From CAZCAC01 sp964496575 (GTDB lineage: Bacteria > Planctomycetota > UBA1135 > GCA-002686595): a DNA stretch of 64,000 bases. The translations under genes and the position numbers were made by a program. This document shows positions 45,306 to 54,066 of this stretch, piece by piece. The notes below the pieces were generated by a model. The model worked only from the letters and a program-made list of their open reading frames with translations, was not told the DNA's origin and ran no database searches. Position 1 is the stretch's first letter, and every line of letters begins with the position of its first letter. Location of the stretch: the NCBI GenBank assembly GCA_964496575.1, contig CAZCAC010000021.1:20638-84637 (forward strand). The letters are read 5' to 3'.

Positions 45306-46331
45306 ATGAAAAGTCTTCTGACCCCCACGCTCGGTGCCGCCGCACTGGCCGCGAGCGCATCTGCTCAGGTCGACTATCCCTCGCAAATCGACTCCCTCGG
45401 CAGCCAGTTCACCTGGTCGGCCACGACCAGCGTGGGTGACGTCGATGAGGCGCCGGCCGCCTTCACGCTCGTCGGAGACGTCGTGATGACCCTCGACACC
45501 GGGGGCAACCCGGTGGGCTCCGGCGGTTTCCCCGGTGCCGGGGAGGCCCGGCTCACCCCCGATCTCCACGGCGAGGTGCCCGGGGGCGCGGGGGGAGCGC
45601 CGATCTTCACGATCGATCTCCTCGATACGAGCGTTCGCTTTTCCTCCCCGGTCTTCCCCGTCGACGTCGCCAGCGACTTCTCGACGCCAGTGACGGTCGA
45701 GGTGATCGCTGGCACGCTGGTGCTGGACGATCTCGCCGGCGCGCAGTCGGTGACGGACCTCGCGGGGCTGGTCGGGGCTCCCGTCCCCACCACCGGAGAG
45801 ATCCGCTGGGCGAGCAATCGCTATGAGCTCGTGTTCCCGATCCAGATCGGCTTCGACTTCGACGACCCGATCACCGGGATCAGCGGCGCGTTGCTCCTGG
45901 GCGGCATGCTCCGCTCCGAGTACCACCCGACTCCGCCGGCGGCCTACTGCCAGAGCTCGCCGAACTCGGTCGGAGCGGGGGCGCAGCTCTCCGCCTCCGG
46001 GTCGACCTCGATCGGCAACGGCGACCTCATGCTGCTCACCACCGGGCTGCCCAACGATCAATTCGCCCTGCACCTCTACAGCTCGACCCGGTGGGACGTT
46101 CCCTTCGGCAACGGCACGCGATGCATCGGCCCGTCGCCGTATCGCCTGAAGCCGGCCAGTACCGGCCTGTTCGGCGAACTCCTGGACCCCTGCCAGAGCT
46201 CGCTGCTCCCCGCCGGCGGCGACGTAGTGGTCGGCGATGTCCGCTACTTCCAGTGCTGGTACCGTGACCCCCAGGCGGGGGGCGCGCAGTTCAACCTCTC
46301 GAACGGCCTGAGCGTGACCTTCACCCCGTAG
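45306..46331 (+). CDS. Secreted protein with the C-terminal V-x-[WF]-x-P domain
   Basis: A protein of 341 residues. ATG 45306 gives a signal peptide (LLTPTLGAAALAASASAQ). The N-terminal ~200 residues are beta-rich with no recognised family (LGSQFTWSATTSVGDVDEAP). From about residue 210 the C-terminal domain begins in a shorter form: AAYCQSSPNSVGAGAQLSAS, FGNGTRCIGPSPYRL, VRYFQCWYRDPQ and final NGLSVTFTP. It lacks the CPC.N..PGSGC segment of the longer versions. The upstream 155 nt holds overlapping CTGAG/CTCAG and GGTTG/CAACC pairings that could fold as alternatives. Function unknown. Confidence 0.8.
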   Translation: MKSLLTPTLGAAALAASASAQVDYPSQIDSLGSQFTWSATTSVGDVDEAPAAFTLVGDVVMTLDTGGNPVGSGGFPGAGEARLTPDLHGEVPGGAGGAPIFTIDLLDTSVRFSSPVFPVDVASDFSTPVTVEVIAGTLVLDDLAGAQSVTDLAGLVGAPVPTTGEIRWASNRYELVFPIQIGFDFDDPITGISGALLLGGMLRSEYHPTPPAAYCQSSPNSVGAGAQLSASGSTSIGNGDLMLLTTGLPNDQFALHLYSSTRWDVPFGNGTRCIGPSPYRLKPASTGLFGELLDPCQSSLLPAGGDVVVGDVRYFQCWYRDPQAGGAQFNLSNGLSVTFTP

Positions 46332-46375
46332 AGCTACGGAATCGCGGTCGTTTCCGCCAAGCGTACGGTACCTGA

Positions 46376-47176
46376 TCACTTCCCGGGATTCAGCGCGAGC
46401 ACAGCCTCCACGGACCAGGGGGATCGAGCCATGCCGTCATCCACCGTCTGCACTGCCCAGTAGTAGTGATCGACCCCCGGCTGGATGGCCAGGACCTTCT
46501 CGCGATGGTGCCCGCAGCGTCCGGCGGTGACGGTGTTCTCGACGTCGATCAGTAGCTCGGCCCAGTGGACGTCATCGGCTCCGGACTGGGTACCCACCCG
46601 AAGGTTGTAGGTCAGGCCCGCGGGGTCGGACTCCAGGTCGAAGCCGGACTCCCACTGGAACACCGCGTCACCGCCCTGCACGAATCCGCTCAGGACGACG
46701 GGGGCCTGCGGGGCCGTGTTCGGCTGGAACTGAGTGCTCGCTCCGTTGTGATAAAAACGCCCGACCATCATCCACTGATTGACACCGATGCGCTTGAACC
46801 CCACGGATGCGAGGTCCAGGTCCCCATCCCGGTCGTAGTCGGCCCAGGCGAGCGAGCCGTGTCCGACCTGTACCAGGGGCCAGCGCACTCCTGGATTCAG
46901 GTCGCCGATACCGTCGGCGGCGTACCAGACGGTTTCGGCGAGATTGCCGTAGACGTCATCGAATCCAAGCACACTCAGGTCCAGCGCTCCGTCGTTGTCG
47001 TAGTCCCCCCAGCGCGAATCACTGCGACCGATGGGACAAACTCGTTGGCTGCCGTCCAGCGTGAGGTGTCCCCCACCATCGTTCCGGTAGAGCTTGGCGT
47101 GCAGCTCGTCGGTGCTGTTGATGCCGCTGAGCAGAAGGTCCAGGGCGATAGGATTCAGAAGGTCACCCGGCGTCAT
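46376..47176 (-). pseudogene. N-terminally truncated VCBS/FG-GAP protein
   Basis: 266 codons that begin in the middle of a VCBS repeat (LDLLLSGINSTDE) with no signal peptide; a TGA lies 4 codons upstream in frame. Repeats such as WGDYDNDGALDLSVLGFDD and WADYDRDGDLDLASVGF carry the calcium-binding DxDxDG pattern. The C-terminus is an FN3-like domain (AVFQWESGFDLESDPAGLTY). Complete relatives have a secretion signal and several more repeats, so this is probably the 3' remnant of a longer gene. It converges on the gene ending at 46331. Confidence 0.6.
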
Positions 47177-47212
47177 CCGAGTGGATCAGTGCAGTTCAGT
47201 TCGCGGCAGCGA

Positions 47213-48124
47213 CTACTCCACCTTCTCCTCCTTGGCGAGGGGGGATTCGAAGTACAACCGCACGGTGGAGACGACGGAGATCTCCGGACGCATCGGCAAC
47301 TCGGCGGGCCGGCTGTCGCTCTCACTGTCGAGGCCGCGGTAGTAGGTGTTCTTGGGGCGAAATGCCCTGAGGAAGGACACGTCCCGGCGCCAGTTCGGCA
47401 CCGGGGTCTCCTCGTAGGCGTTGCTGAACGACTCGTACATCGACTCCGGGAAGTGAACCTCGGTCCGCTCCTGGATGTTCATGAGACCCGGTCGCTCGGG
47501 AAACAGCGCGAGGAGCATCTCGGCCTTGGCCTGCGCAGCCTCGATCGCCTTCCGACGGGCCTCGATCTGGACGGTGTCCAGGTTCTCGTTGAGGTAGTCG
47601 AAGGCGATGATGTCGGTGACTCCTTGCGCATATGCGAGAGCGAGTGCTTGCTTGGCCTGCTCCTCGTTCTCCACGGCCAGGTGGAGGTTGGTCTGCATGC
47701 GGTAGCCCACCTTCGTCTCCATCCCGACCTCGACCTGGCCGCGTTTCTCCAGCAGCCACTCGTACCGCGGAAGGACAGCGATGAAGTCGGCGTGGATCCT
47801 CTCCAGCTGGATGCCCAGCTTGAACCAGGAGTCCTTGATGCGCCCGGTGGTTTCATCGACGACCTTCTGGCATTCCTCGGCGCTCTCGGCCTCCGCGGTC
47901 ACGGCCAGCACCACGCGGAGAGCCGTCGGTGGCACGCGGACCTCGGCCCGCCCGTCGATGGCGATGAACGACTCGGCGACCTTGCGTTCCAGCAATGGCA
48001 GATCCCCTACACCGCCTTCGTAGTTCAGTCCGGCACGGGATCCACCCATCTGCGCCGGCACGATCGCCGCCAGCATGAGAGTCAGCGCGAGGAGAGGGGC
48101 AACAGCTCGTCGAATATGAAACAT
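47213..48124 (-). CDS. SIMPL-domain (DUF541) protein
   Basis: A 303-residue exported protein; GGAGG precedes the ATG at 48124, and a signal peptide follows (APLLALTLMLAAIVPAQM). The SIMPL domain (DUF541, fold related to periplasmic BP26) shows AIDGRAEVRVPPTALRVVLA, then AYAQGVTDIIAFDYLNENLD and ARRKAIEAAQAKAEMLLALF. It ends with a beta-strand (STVRLYFES). The family is periplasmic and often linked to stress or polymer assembly, but its molecular role is not known. A 16-bp palindrome lies just upstream of the start. Confidence 0.82.
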   Translation of the reverse strand: MFHIRRAVAPLLALTLMLAAIVPAQMGGSRAGLNYEGGVGDLPLLERKVAESFIAIDGRAEVRVPPTALRVVLAVTAEAESAEECQKVVDETTGRIKDSWFKLGIQLERIHADFIAVLPRYEWLLEKRGQVEVGMETKVGYRMQTNLHLAVENEEQAKQALALAYAQGVTDIIAFDYLNENLDTVQIEARRKAIEAAQAKAEMLLALFPERPGLMNIQERTEVHFPESMYESFSNAYEETPVPNWRRDVSFLRAFRPKNTYYRGLDSESDSRPAELPMRPEISVVSTVRLYFESPLAKEEKVE

Positions 48125-48141
48125 GATGATCCTCCTTCGAA

Positions 48142-48157
48142 GATTGACCGGTCAATC
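48142..48157. promoter_or_regulatory. 16-bp perfect palindrome upstream of the SIMPL gene
   Basis: GATTGACCGGTCAATC is self-complementary over all 16 bases and lies 18 nt from the SIMPL start, next to the GAAGGAGG ribosome site. It could be an operator or hide the ribosome site in an RNA fold. Confidence 0.4.
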
Positions 48158-48235
48158 GAGTTCGAGCTTCGACGATCCGGAGGGTAGTCGAGAACGGTGA
48201 GTGAGACCACGGTGATCCCCGCCGAAGATACGGAA

Positions 48236-48330
48236 GATACGATGTCGCACACCTTGCCGCGGTTCTGCGGCAGCCGCGCGTGCGGCACGACCTTGTCGCA
48301 AAACCGCGGCAAGGTGTGCGACACGGTATC
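48236..48330. repeat. ~95-bp inverted repeat, copy 1 of a dispersed element
   Basis: Arms at 48236-48264 and 48302-48330 match at 27 of 29 positions; the middle contains a smaller hairpin (GCCGCgcgtGCGGC). On the minus strand it starts at the TGA of the GT87 gene (TGATACCGTGTCGCAC). Its first 63 bases match the right edge of the window (63938-64000) at 55 of 63 positions, so the element occurs at least twice. Probable terminator and repeat family. Confidence 0.75.
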
Positions 48331-49585
48331 ACCCGAACCGGAGGGCGCGACCGGTGAGGAAGAGGACCAGGACGGTGCACCAGCAGACCGAGCCGCGGGC
48401 GAGGAACTGATTGCCGAGCTCGGTGCCGAGCAGACCCTTCATCGTCAGCGTGCCCGTGGCGAAGACGCCGCAGAGGAGCACCAGTTGCACCGGGTCGCGG
48501 CGCACCGCGAACCAGTGCGTGACCGAGAAGAGGATGGGGATCAGGAGCACGCAGAAGTGCGCCTTGGAGCTCATCGGCGAGAGCAGCACCATCCCGCAGA
48601 CGACGAGTCCGGCCTCGCCGAGGCGGCGGAACGAGCGCTCCTCCACCGATTCGTACGCGGTCAGGCGCGAACGCGTACACCAGGCGATGTAGGCGAGCAC
48701 GGCGCCCTGGGCGAGGAGCGTGATCGTCTTGCGCCCCGCTGCTCCGGGATCGAAGAGGCTGACGTCCCACGCCCAGGCGACCTCCGTCCCGACCGGGGTC
48801 AGCAAGCGGTAGAGAGAGCCGGCGAGGTTCTGGTTGAGAAAGTTCCACGACGCCCAGGCACCCTCCGCCTTCGCCGTCTCGCCCACCTCGATCCCCGAGA
48901 CGAAGGTGTGGTACCAGGCCATCACCCAGTGCCCGCCGTCGGCGCGAGGGAACAGGAGATCGGGCAGCCACAGCGAGAACGCCGTCACCAGCACGACGGC
49001 CGCGGCGCCGAGGAAGCGGCGCTGCCAGAGGAGGAGCGGCGCGAAGAGCAGCGGCGTCGCCTTGAATGCCGCCCCGACCCCGAAGGCCACGCCGGCGATT
49101 CCGTCCCGGGCGCGCGTCGAGCACCAGGCCCCGAGCATCACCGGCAAGAACACGAACAGGTCGTGGCTCTGGTTCTCGAAGACCGCGGTGACGTGACGTC
49201 CGGCGAGGAGGAAGGTCACCAGCCAGATCCACTTCGTCCTCGGTGGGTCGCCTTCCCGCGACGCCAGGAAGTCGAGCAGCAGGCGGCGCAGGAGCAGGAC
49301 GATGATCCCGAACGCCGCGAAGTTGGCGAGGAACCAGACCGCGCGGTGGGCCCCCTCGGGGATCCAGTGAAAGCCGATGAAGAGCAGCGCGAACGACGGT
49401 GGATAGGTGAACGGCTTGGGGTCGTCAGAGCGGTAGATCTCCTCCCCCTCGATCATCCGCTCGGCGCCGAGGGTGTAGACGTCAAGCTCGCTGATCCGCT
49501 TGCGCTGGGAGTAGATCAGCCCGGCGGCGATGGCGACCGCCAGCAGGGCCGCCAGCAGCAGGCGCTTCTTGGTGACAGCGTTCAT
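48329..49585 (-). CDS. GT87 / DUF2029 membrane glycosyltransferase
   Basis: A 418-residue polytopic membrane protein, about 8-10 helices. The signature ELDVYTLGAERMIEGEEIYR, then PFTYPPSFALLFIGF, is typical of polyprenyl-phosphate-mannose-dependent alpha-mannosyltransferase-like GT87 proteins, which act on the outer face of the membrane. The catalytic Asp-containing first loop is present (DVYTLGA). It is flanked on both sides by long inverted repeats; the one before its start ends 11 nt from the ATG and no Shine-Dalgarno sequence is visible. Confidence 0.85.
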   Translation of the reverse strand: MNAVTKKRLLLAALLAVAIAAGLIYSQRKRISELDVYTLGAERMIEGEEIYRSDDPKPFTYPPSFALLFIGFHWIPEGAHRAVWFLANFAAFGIIVLLLRRLLLDFLASREGDPPRTKWIWLVTFLLAGRHVTAVFENQSHDLFVFLPVMLGAWCSTRARDGIAGVAFGVGAAFKATPLLFAPLLLWQRRFLGAAAVVLVTAFSLWLPDLLFPRADGGHWVMAWYHTFVSGIEVGETAKAEGAWASWNFLNQNLAGSLYRLLTPVGTEVAWAWDVSLFDPGAAGRKTITLLAQGAVLAYIAWCTRSRLTAYESVEERSFRRLGEAGLVVCGMVLLSPMSSKAHFCVLLIPILFSVTHWFAVRRDPVQLVLLCGVFATGTLTMKGLLGTELGNQFLARGSVCWCTVLVLFLTGRALRFG

Positions 49586-49596
49586 CGCCGGGATCG

Positions 49597-49678
49597 TAGT
49601 ACGGTACCTGGTCAGAATCCGCCGCTATTGTCCGACGATTCGGCCAATAGCGGCGGATTCTGACCAGGTACCGTACTA
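49597..49678. repeat. Perfect 34-bp inverted repeat between codirectional genes
   Basis: Arms at 49597-49630 and 49645-49678 are complementary at all 34 positions; inside, CCGA/TCGG extends the stem after one mismatch. On the minus strand it begins with the TAG stop of the HEAT-repeat gene (TAGTACGGTACC) and ends 11 nt before the ATG of the GT87 gene. The layout matches the repeat at 35394-35484. Confidence 0.75.
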
Positions 49679-51127
49679 GCGGCCGTCCACGGAGCCGAAG
49701 CTGCGGCGGCGGACGATCTCGTCGGAGGCGACCTGCTTCACGTCCGGAACCAGCTTCCAGAGCGGCCCACCTTCGAGGATCTCGATCGAGGTCTTCAAGG
49801 TCTCGCGCAGCTCCTCCGAGGTCGCCGCATCCTTCTCCTTCGCCTTCAGGACCTCGAGCCAGTCGGTATTGCGGGTGATGGCCATCGACAGCACGGCGGC
49901 GACCTGATCAGGGCCTTCCTTCTCCTCGAACGTCACCCGCAGGAGCTCGTCGACGTCCTCGTCGGGCGCGAGGAACCCCAGGGCGATGATGGAGTTCAGC
50001 CGCCAGAGCTCGTTGCGCTTGTCCGTGGCTTCCTTCAAGAGGATCTTCCGCACGCCCTTGTCCGCGTTCCCCGCCGTGCCCAGCGCGCGGTAGAGGTTCT
50101 TGCGGATCATCGGGTCCTTCTCCTTCTTCACCGCCGACCGGATCACCTTGAGCGATTCTGGAGCGGCGAGCTGTTCGAGCGCCACGACGGCATCCTTGCG
50201 CAGGACGTCCTCGCCGGAAGAGATGAACTCGGCGCACACCTCCCAGTAGCTGGGGGGCGACACCTCCCCGATCCAGCGCAGGAGAGTCGCGCGACGATCC
50301 GGTCGTTGCTGTCCTTCCTCGCCCTCGCCGGACCCTCGGCCGCCACCTCCCCCGCCCCAACGGCCACCCGCCGCGGCGCGCAAGTGGGTGAGCACGTACT
50401 CGCGAGCCTCCGGTTCATCCGCCTGAACCAGGCGGCGGATATTCTGTTCGCGTTCCGCCCAGCCACCGCGTCCACCACTTCTGCCGCCGCGCTTGATCTC
50501 GTCGAGCAGCTCGAGCGCCTCCTCACGAGTGGGCGGCGCGCTCCCTCGCTGTCCGGCCGCCTGCGTTTCGGCGACGTCCCCCATGACCAGCGCGCGAGGA
50601 GCCCGTGCTCCGGAAGAGAGCTTGAACTGAAAGCCTGGATCCAAGGTGCGCAGCGCGGTGACGAAGCACCACTCCATCTCCGGAACACTGATGGCGTAGG
50701 GCACCGACAGGATGACCGCCCCGTCCGGTCCCAGCCAGACGTGCTGCGGCGCGATGACGTAGCCTTCCGCGTCGGGCTTCAGTACGGAACCGCGAACGCT
50801 CACATCGACGCGACGGTGCTCGGGGCAGGAGACGCCTCCGAAGCGCTTGCAGGTCTTGTCTCCCTGTGAGTGCGTACTGTTGGAGGCGATGAGATTGATC
50901 GTCGAGGTGGAGAGCTCGAGGATGCTCTTCTCCTTGTACATCTCCTTCACCATCCGATCGTTGGCCCGCTCGCCGTCCATGTTGACGGCGATGAAGACGA
51001 CCTTCTTCTCACTGGCGGCCCGGGCCAGAGCGTCCTCGTAGATGGGATCCCAGGTGATCCCCCCCTTGGGGGCCGAGGAACCGAGAAGCGCGAAAAGGAC
51101 CGGGACGGCGAGGGTGTAGTGCTTCAT
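49676..51127 (-). CDS. Secreted thioredoxin-like and HEAT-repeat protein
   Basis: A 483-residue exported protein; signal peptide LAVPVLFALLGSSA. Residues ~25-160 resemble a thioredoxin-fold domain (ALARAASEKKVVFIAVNMDG) without a CxxC site. From about residue 300 there are alpha-helical HEAT-like repeats (EDVLRKDAVVALEQLAAPES, DPMIRKNLYRALGTAGNADK). Between them are Arg/Gly-rich stretches (RGGRSGGRGG, GGRWGGGGGGRGSGEGEE) like those in the next three genes upstream. It may be a protein-protein scaffold; no catalytic residues are recognisable. Confidence 0.75.
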   Translation of the reverse strand: MKHYTLAVPVLFALLGSSAPKGGITWDPIYEDALARAASEKKVVFIAVNMDGERANDRMVKEMYKEKSILELSTSTINLIASNSTHSQGDKTCKRFGGVSCPEHRRVDVSVRGSVLKPDAEGYVIAPQHVWLGPDGAVILSVPYAISVPEMEWCFVTALRTLDPGFQFKLSSGARAPRALVMGDVAETQAAGQRGSAPPTREEALELLDEIKRGGRSGGRGGWAEREQNIRRLVQADEPEAREYVLTHLRAAAGGRWGGGGGGRGSGEGEEGQQRPDRRATLLRWIGEVSPPSYWEVCAEFISSGEDVLRKDAVVALEQLAAPESLKVIRSAVKKEKDPMIRKNLYRALGTAGNADKGVRKILLKEATDKRNELWRLNSIIALGFLAPDEDVDELLRVTFEEKEGPDQVAAVLSMAITRNTDWLEVLKAKEKDAATSEELRETLKTSIEILEGGPLWKLVPDVKQVASDEIVRRRSFGSVDGR

Positions 51128-51179
51128 GACGAGTTCGGATCAGCGGTGCCGGTGGACGATGGCCGGGCCGGATATTCTA

Positions 51180-51205
51180 CGGGCCCGGCAAAAGTGCCGG
51201 GCCCG
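51180..51205 (-). terminator. Hairpin terminator
   Basis: CGGGCCCGGC and GCCGGGCCCG (10 bp, perfect) surround AAAAGT, 26 nt past the stop of the coiled-coil gene. The strong GC stem with a short loop fits a terminator separating it from the HEAT-repeat gene. Confidence 0.65.
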
Positions 51206-51230
51206 CACAGTCTTGTAAGAAACGGCTCGA

Positions 51231-51992
51231 TCAGCGGCCGCCACGGCCACCACCGCCGCGGTTGCCACCACTGTCGAAGCCTCGCATCCCACGTCCGAAC
51301 CCCCGATCGGACTCCGTGTAGCTCTCGTACTGGGCCGGGGTGAGAATCCCCTGCAGAGCCGTCCGGGTCTCCTCCCGGAGATCGTTCATCACGGTGCGCA
51401 TTTCGCCGCGATCCATTGTTCCATCACGCATCGTGTTGAACATCTCCTCACGCTTGATGCTCTCGCCATCGAGCACGAGGCGCATCTCCTTGACCTGGAT
51501 CTGGTCGAGGCCGAGGTCTTTTGCGTACTTCTCCATCCGCTCGTCCATCCGGCGGATCTCACGCGCTTCACGCTCCGCATCGCGCTCCGCCTCCTCGGCG
51601 GCGCGGATGTCCTCGAGTGCGAAGCTGACCGCGTTGCGCAGACTGACCGACTCGGGGGAGGTGGGGTTGTCGAGGGCCTTGGCCAGCTGGACCACCTGGT
51701 TCTGCAATTCGGCGATCTTCTCGGAGCTCTCGGTGGGGATCTCCTCACGCAAGGAACCATTCAGCCGATGCTCGAGCGAGCTCAGCCGCATGGTGAGGTC
51801 TTCGTTCTTCTGCTGGAGCGATGCGACCTGATTGATCAACGCATCGGTGTCTTCACTTCCCTCCGGCACGAGCCCCGAGGAGTGATCGACCGAGCGCGGA
51901 GCGTCCGATGAGACGAGGCCTTGAGCCACGAAAGCTCCACCGATGCCGGCCAGGGCGCCGACCAGGACGGAGACGAGGATGGTGTTCTGCAT
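51231..51992 (-). CDS. Coiled-coil protein with RGG-rich tail (Spy/LTXXQ-like)
   Basis: A 253-residue protein with an N-terminal helix that may be a signal anchor (LVSVLVGALAGIGGAFVAQG). Residues ~50-110 are a coiled coil (INQVASLQQKNEDLTMRLSS). Residues ~120-225 are charged and helical and include LTPAQYESY, close to the LTxxQ motif of Spy/CpxP-type periplasmic proteins. The last 25 residues are Arg/Gly-rich (GGNRGGGGRGGR). It lies 20 nt downstream of the next gene and is probably co-transcribed with it. Function unknown. Confidence 0.72.
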   Translation of the reverse strand: MQNTILVSVLVGALAGIGGAFVAQGLVSSDAPRSVDHSSGLVPEGSEDTDALINQVASLQQKNEDLTMRLSSLEHRLNGSLREEIPTESSEKIAELQNQVVQLAKALDNPTSPESVSLRNAVSFALEDIRAAEEAERDAEREAREIRRMDERMEKYAKDLGLDQIQVKEMRLVLDGESIKREEMFNTMRDGTMDRGEMRTVMNDLREETRTALQGILTPAQYESYTESDRGFGRGMRGFDSGGNRGGGGRGGR

Positions 51993-52012
51993 GATTCTGG
52001 TTGGCTGGGTGT

Positions 52013-53068
52013 CTACTCGTCGTCCGTGCTGGCGACGTTGATCTCGATGGTGTAGTTGAAGGTGCCTTCGCCGGTGGAGGAGATCGAGAAGGTGCTCTCG
52101 CGTCGCTCCATCTCCCGGAAGCTCTCGGTGCTGACCGTTCCCTCGACTTCGAAGTAGACCGGCCGCTGGTCGGCGACGCTGAAGTAGAGCGTACCTTCCA
52201 GCTCGACCTCGAAGGAGTTCTCGGGGATCGGCAAGGTGGTCGGTACGACCATGCCGCCTCCGCCGCCGCGGCCTTCACGCTCCCGCTCGGGCAGCTCGCC
52301 GCTGCACTCGGCCTCGATGGTGATCACGTGGCAGACGACGTCTCCGTGCTCTTCGGTGTCGGCTCCCAGGGTGGCCTCGCCGTCCCAATCGCCATTCTCG
52401 AAGAACGCCCGCAGGCCGCCTCCGCCGCCCCGGAAACCACCCCGTTGACCTCGGCCGCCGCCGCGCTCACCACGCTCCGCGCGCTCCGGGCGCTCGGGGC
52501 GGGGGAAGAGCTGCGGCTCGACGTCGATGCACAAGGCGCGCAGCAGGGCCTCCCCTTCGATGTCCCAGTCGTCTCCGGGTTCGACCTCGTCCTCGGGAAG
52601 CAGAGCATCCAGGGAGAGCGTGAGGTGATGACCTTCGAGAAGCGCGTCGTCGTCGGGTTCGTCGCCATCGACCACCTCGGCCACGACGTCGCCGTCCTCG
52701 AGCTGCATCTCCAGCGTCACGCCTTCGAGGGGACACTCGCGCTCGTTCTCGACCTCCTCATCGCGGCGTGTCATCGTCATCGTGCCGCCGAGCTCCTCGA
52801 ACTCACGCCGCACCTTCGTCGGTCGATCGTCCTTGTGCTCGAGGATCTCGTCGATCATCACGATCGTGCGGGTGTCGACCGTCGGCCCTCCCCCGCCCAT
52901 CCGGCCCTCGACCGGCTCGCCATCTCGTTCCATGGAGCGCTCGGTCTCCATCGAGTAGGTGGACTCAACTTCGATGCGCAGGGTCTTGCCGTGGGTGTAG
53001 TCGGTCGAGATCGTCTCGCCGGCGCACAGGGCCAGGCCGATGGCTGCGGGGTAGATCAGGCGTGTCAT
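52013..53068 (-). CDS. Exported Arg/Gly-rich protein of unknown function
   Basis: About 351 residues from ATG 53068, which has GGAGG upstream. A short signal-like stretch follows (LIYPAAIGLALCAGE). The protein is beta-rich and acidic (DYTHGKTLRIEVESTYSMET, VEVELEGTLYFSVADQRPVY-type strands). It is interrupted near residues 200-240 by a low-complexity segment (RPERPERAERGERGGGRGQR). I do not recognise a family; the repeated pattern of strands resembles lipocalin-like or outer-membrane-associated assay domains only loosely. It sits between the response regulator and the coiled-coil gene, so it may be controlled by the LytTR system. Confidence 0.68.
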   Translation of the reverse strand: MTRLIYPAAIGLALCAGETISTDYTHGKTLRIEVESTYSMETERSMERDGEPVEGRMGGGGPTVDTRTIVMIDEILEHKDDRPTKVRREFEELGGTMTMTRRDEEVENERECPLEGVTLEMQLEDGDVVAEVVDGDEPDDDALLEGHHLTLSLDALLPEDEVEPGDDWDIEGEALLRALCIDVEPQLFPRPERPERAERGERGGGRGQRGGFRGGGGGLRAFFENGDWDGEATLGADTEEHGDVVCHVITIEAECSGELPEREREGRGGGGGMVVPTTLPIPENSFEVELEGTLYFSVADQRPVYFEVEGTVSTESFREMERRESTFSISSTGEGTFNYTIEINVASTDDE

Positions 53069-53219
53069 GTCTCTTGTTTCCTCCCCAGAGGGACCGTTGG
53101 TGGTCGAGGCGAACGATGACCGGCTCCGGGCTCCGCTCGCGATATCCATTGAACGGCATCATGCGGGCAAAGGTGTGACTGATTCGCCGCCCAGGAGCGA
53201 GCTGTGGAGTCCCTGTTGT

Positions 53220-53239
53220 GAGCGGTCGGGAGACCGTTC
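53220..53239 (-). terminator. Hairpin after the response regulator
   Basis: GAGCGGTC and GACCGTTC pair over 8 bp (one G-U) around GGGA, 30 nt past the response-regulator stop. A second GC-rich stem (CCCC/GGGG near 53250) lies before it. Modest evidence. Confidence 0.4.
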
Positions 53240-53268
53240 AGAAAGTGCAAATCCCCGGCCCCGGGGGC

Positions 53269-54066
53269 TCAGCCCAGCCGCGCCCTCAACGGAGCCATCC
53301 TCGATCGGGAGACCGGAATCCAGGTTCCATCGCTGATCCGCACCCGCCCTCCACCGGTCCCGATCCGCTCGAGAGAACGGATCTGCTCCATCGCCACGAT
53401 GGCGGAGCGGTGAACTCGGAGGAAGCGGTCCGGATCCAGGTGCTTCTCCAGATAGGTCATCGACTTGCGCATCAGGAAGACTCCGTCCGCGGTATGGAGC
53501 TGCACGTACTGGTCCGCCGCTTCGACCCACTGGAGATCGTCGGTATCGACGACGTCGACGCGGCCCTCGCGGTGAATGGTCAGCCGTCGAGTGACGCCGC
53601 CCTCGTTCTCGGCGATGTCGTTGGTGCTGTCGGAAACCGCGGCCTTCACCTGCGACGCGGCCTGTTCTCGTTCGTCCACGGACTGGCTGAGCACTCGCTC
53701 CTTGGCACGCTCCAGCGCGGTGGCGAAGCGCTCGTCGTCGAAGGGCTTGAGTAGGTAGTCGACCGCATGAACCTCGAACGCCTCGACCGCGTACTGGTCG
53801 TAGGCCGTGGCGAACACGACGACCGGGAGCTCGCCGGGTTCGAGGGCGTGAATGACGTCGAATCCTCCCATGCCGGGCATCTGCACGTCGAGGAACAGAA
53901 CGTCGGGCCGATGCTCGCGAATGGCGGCGACCGTCTCCATTCCATTCGCGCACTCGGCCACCACCTGGACTCGCCGGTCGCGGGCGAGCAGCGCCACGAT
54001 GCTGGCCCGCCCCATCGGTTCGTCATCGGCGACCACGACGCGGAGTACTCGATCGGACGGACTCAA
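53269..54066 (-). CDS. LytTR-family response regulator
   Basis: A 265-residue cytoplasmic regulator. The N-terminal receiver has the acid pair VVADDEP, phospho-acceptor Asp60 in VLFLDVQMPGMGG, and the KPF motif (YLLKPFDDERF). The C-terminal ~100 residues are a LytTR DNA-binding domain (DVVDTDDLQWVEAADQYVQL, LRVHRSAIVAMEQIRSLERI). The TTG start at 54066 overlaps the kinase stop (TTGA), so the pair is translationally coupled; the frame is open further upstream but inside the kinase gene. It probably regulates exported proteins encoded downstream. Confidence 0.92.
   Translation of the reverse strand: MSPSDRVLRVVVADDEPMGRASIVALLARDRRVQVVAECANGMETVAAIREHRPDVLFLDVQMPGMGGFDVIHALEPGELPVVVFATAYDQYAVEAFEVHAVDYLLKPFDDERFATALERAKERVLSQSVDEREQAASQVKAAVSDSTNDIAENEGGVTRRLTIHREGRVDVVDTDDLQWVEAADQYVQLHTADGVFLMRKSMTYLEKHLDPDRFLRVHRSAIVAMEQIRSLERIGTGGGRVRISDGTWIPVSRSRMAPLRARLG

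Noticed and set aside
46320..46380. Long inverted repeat at the convergent junction
   Set aside because: TAG-AGCTACGG resembles the start of the repeat family, but no matching second arm is present; at most a decayed element.
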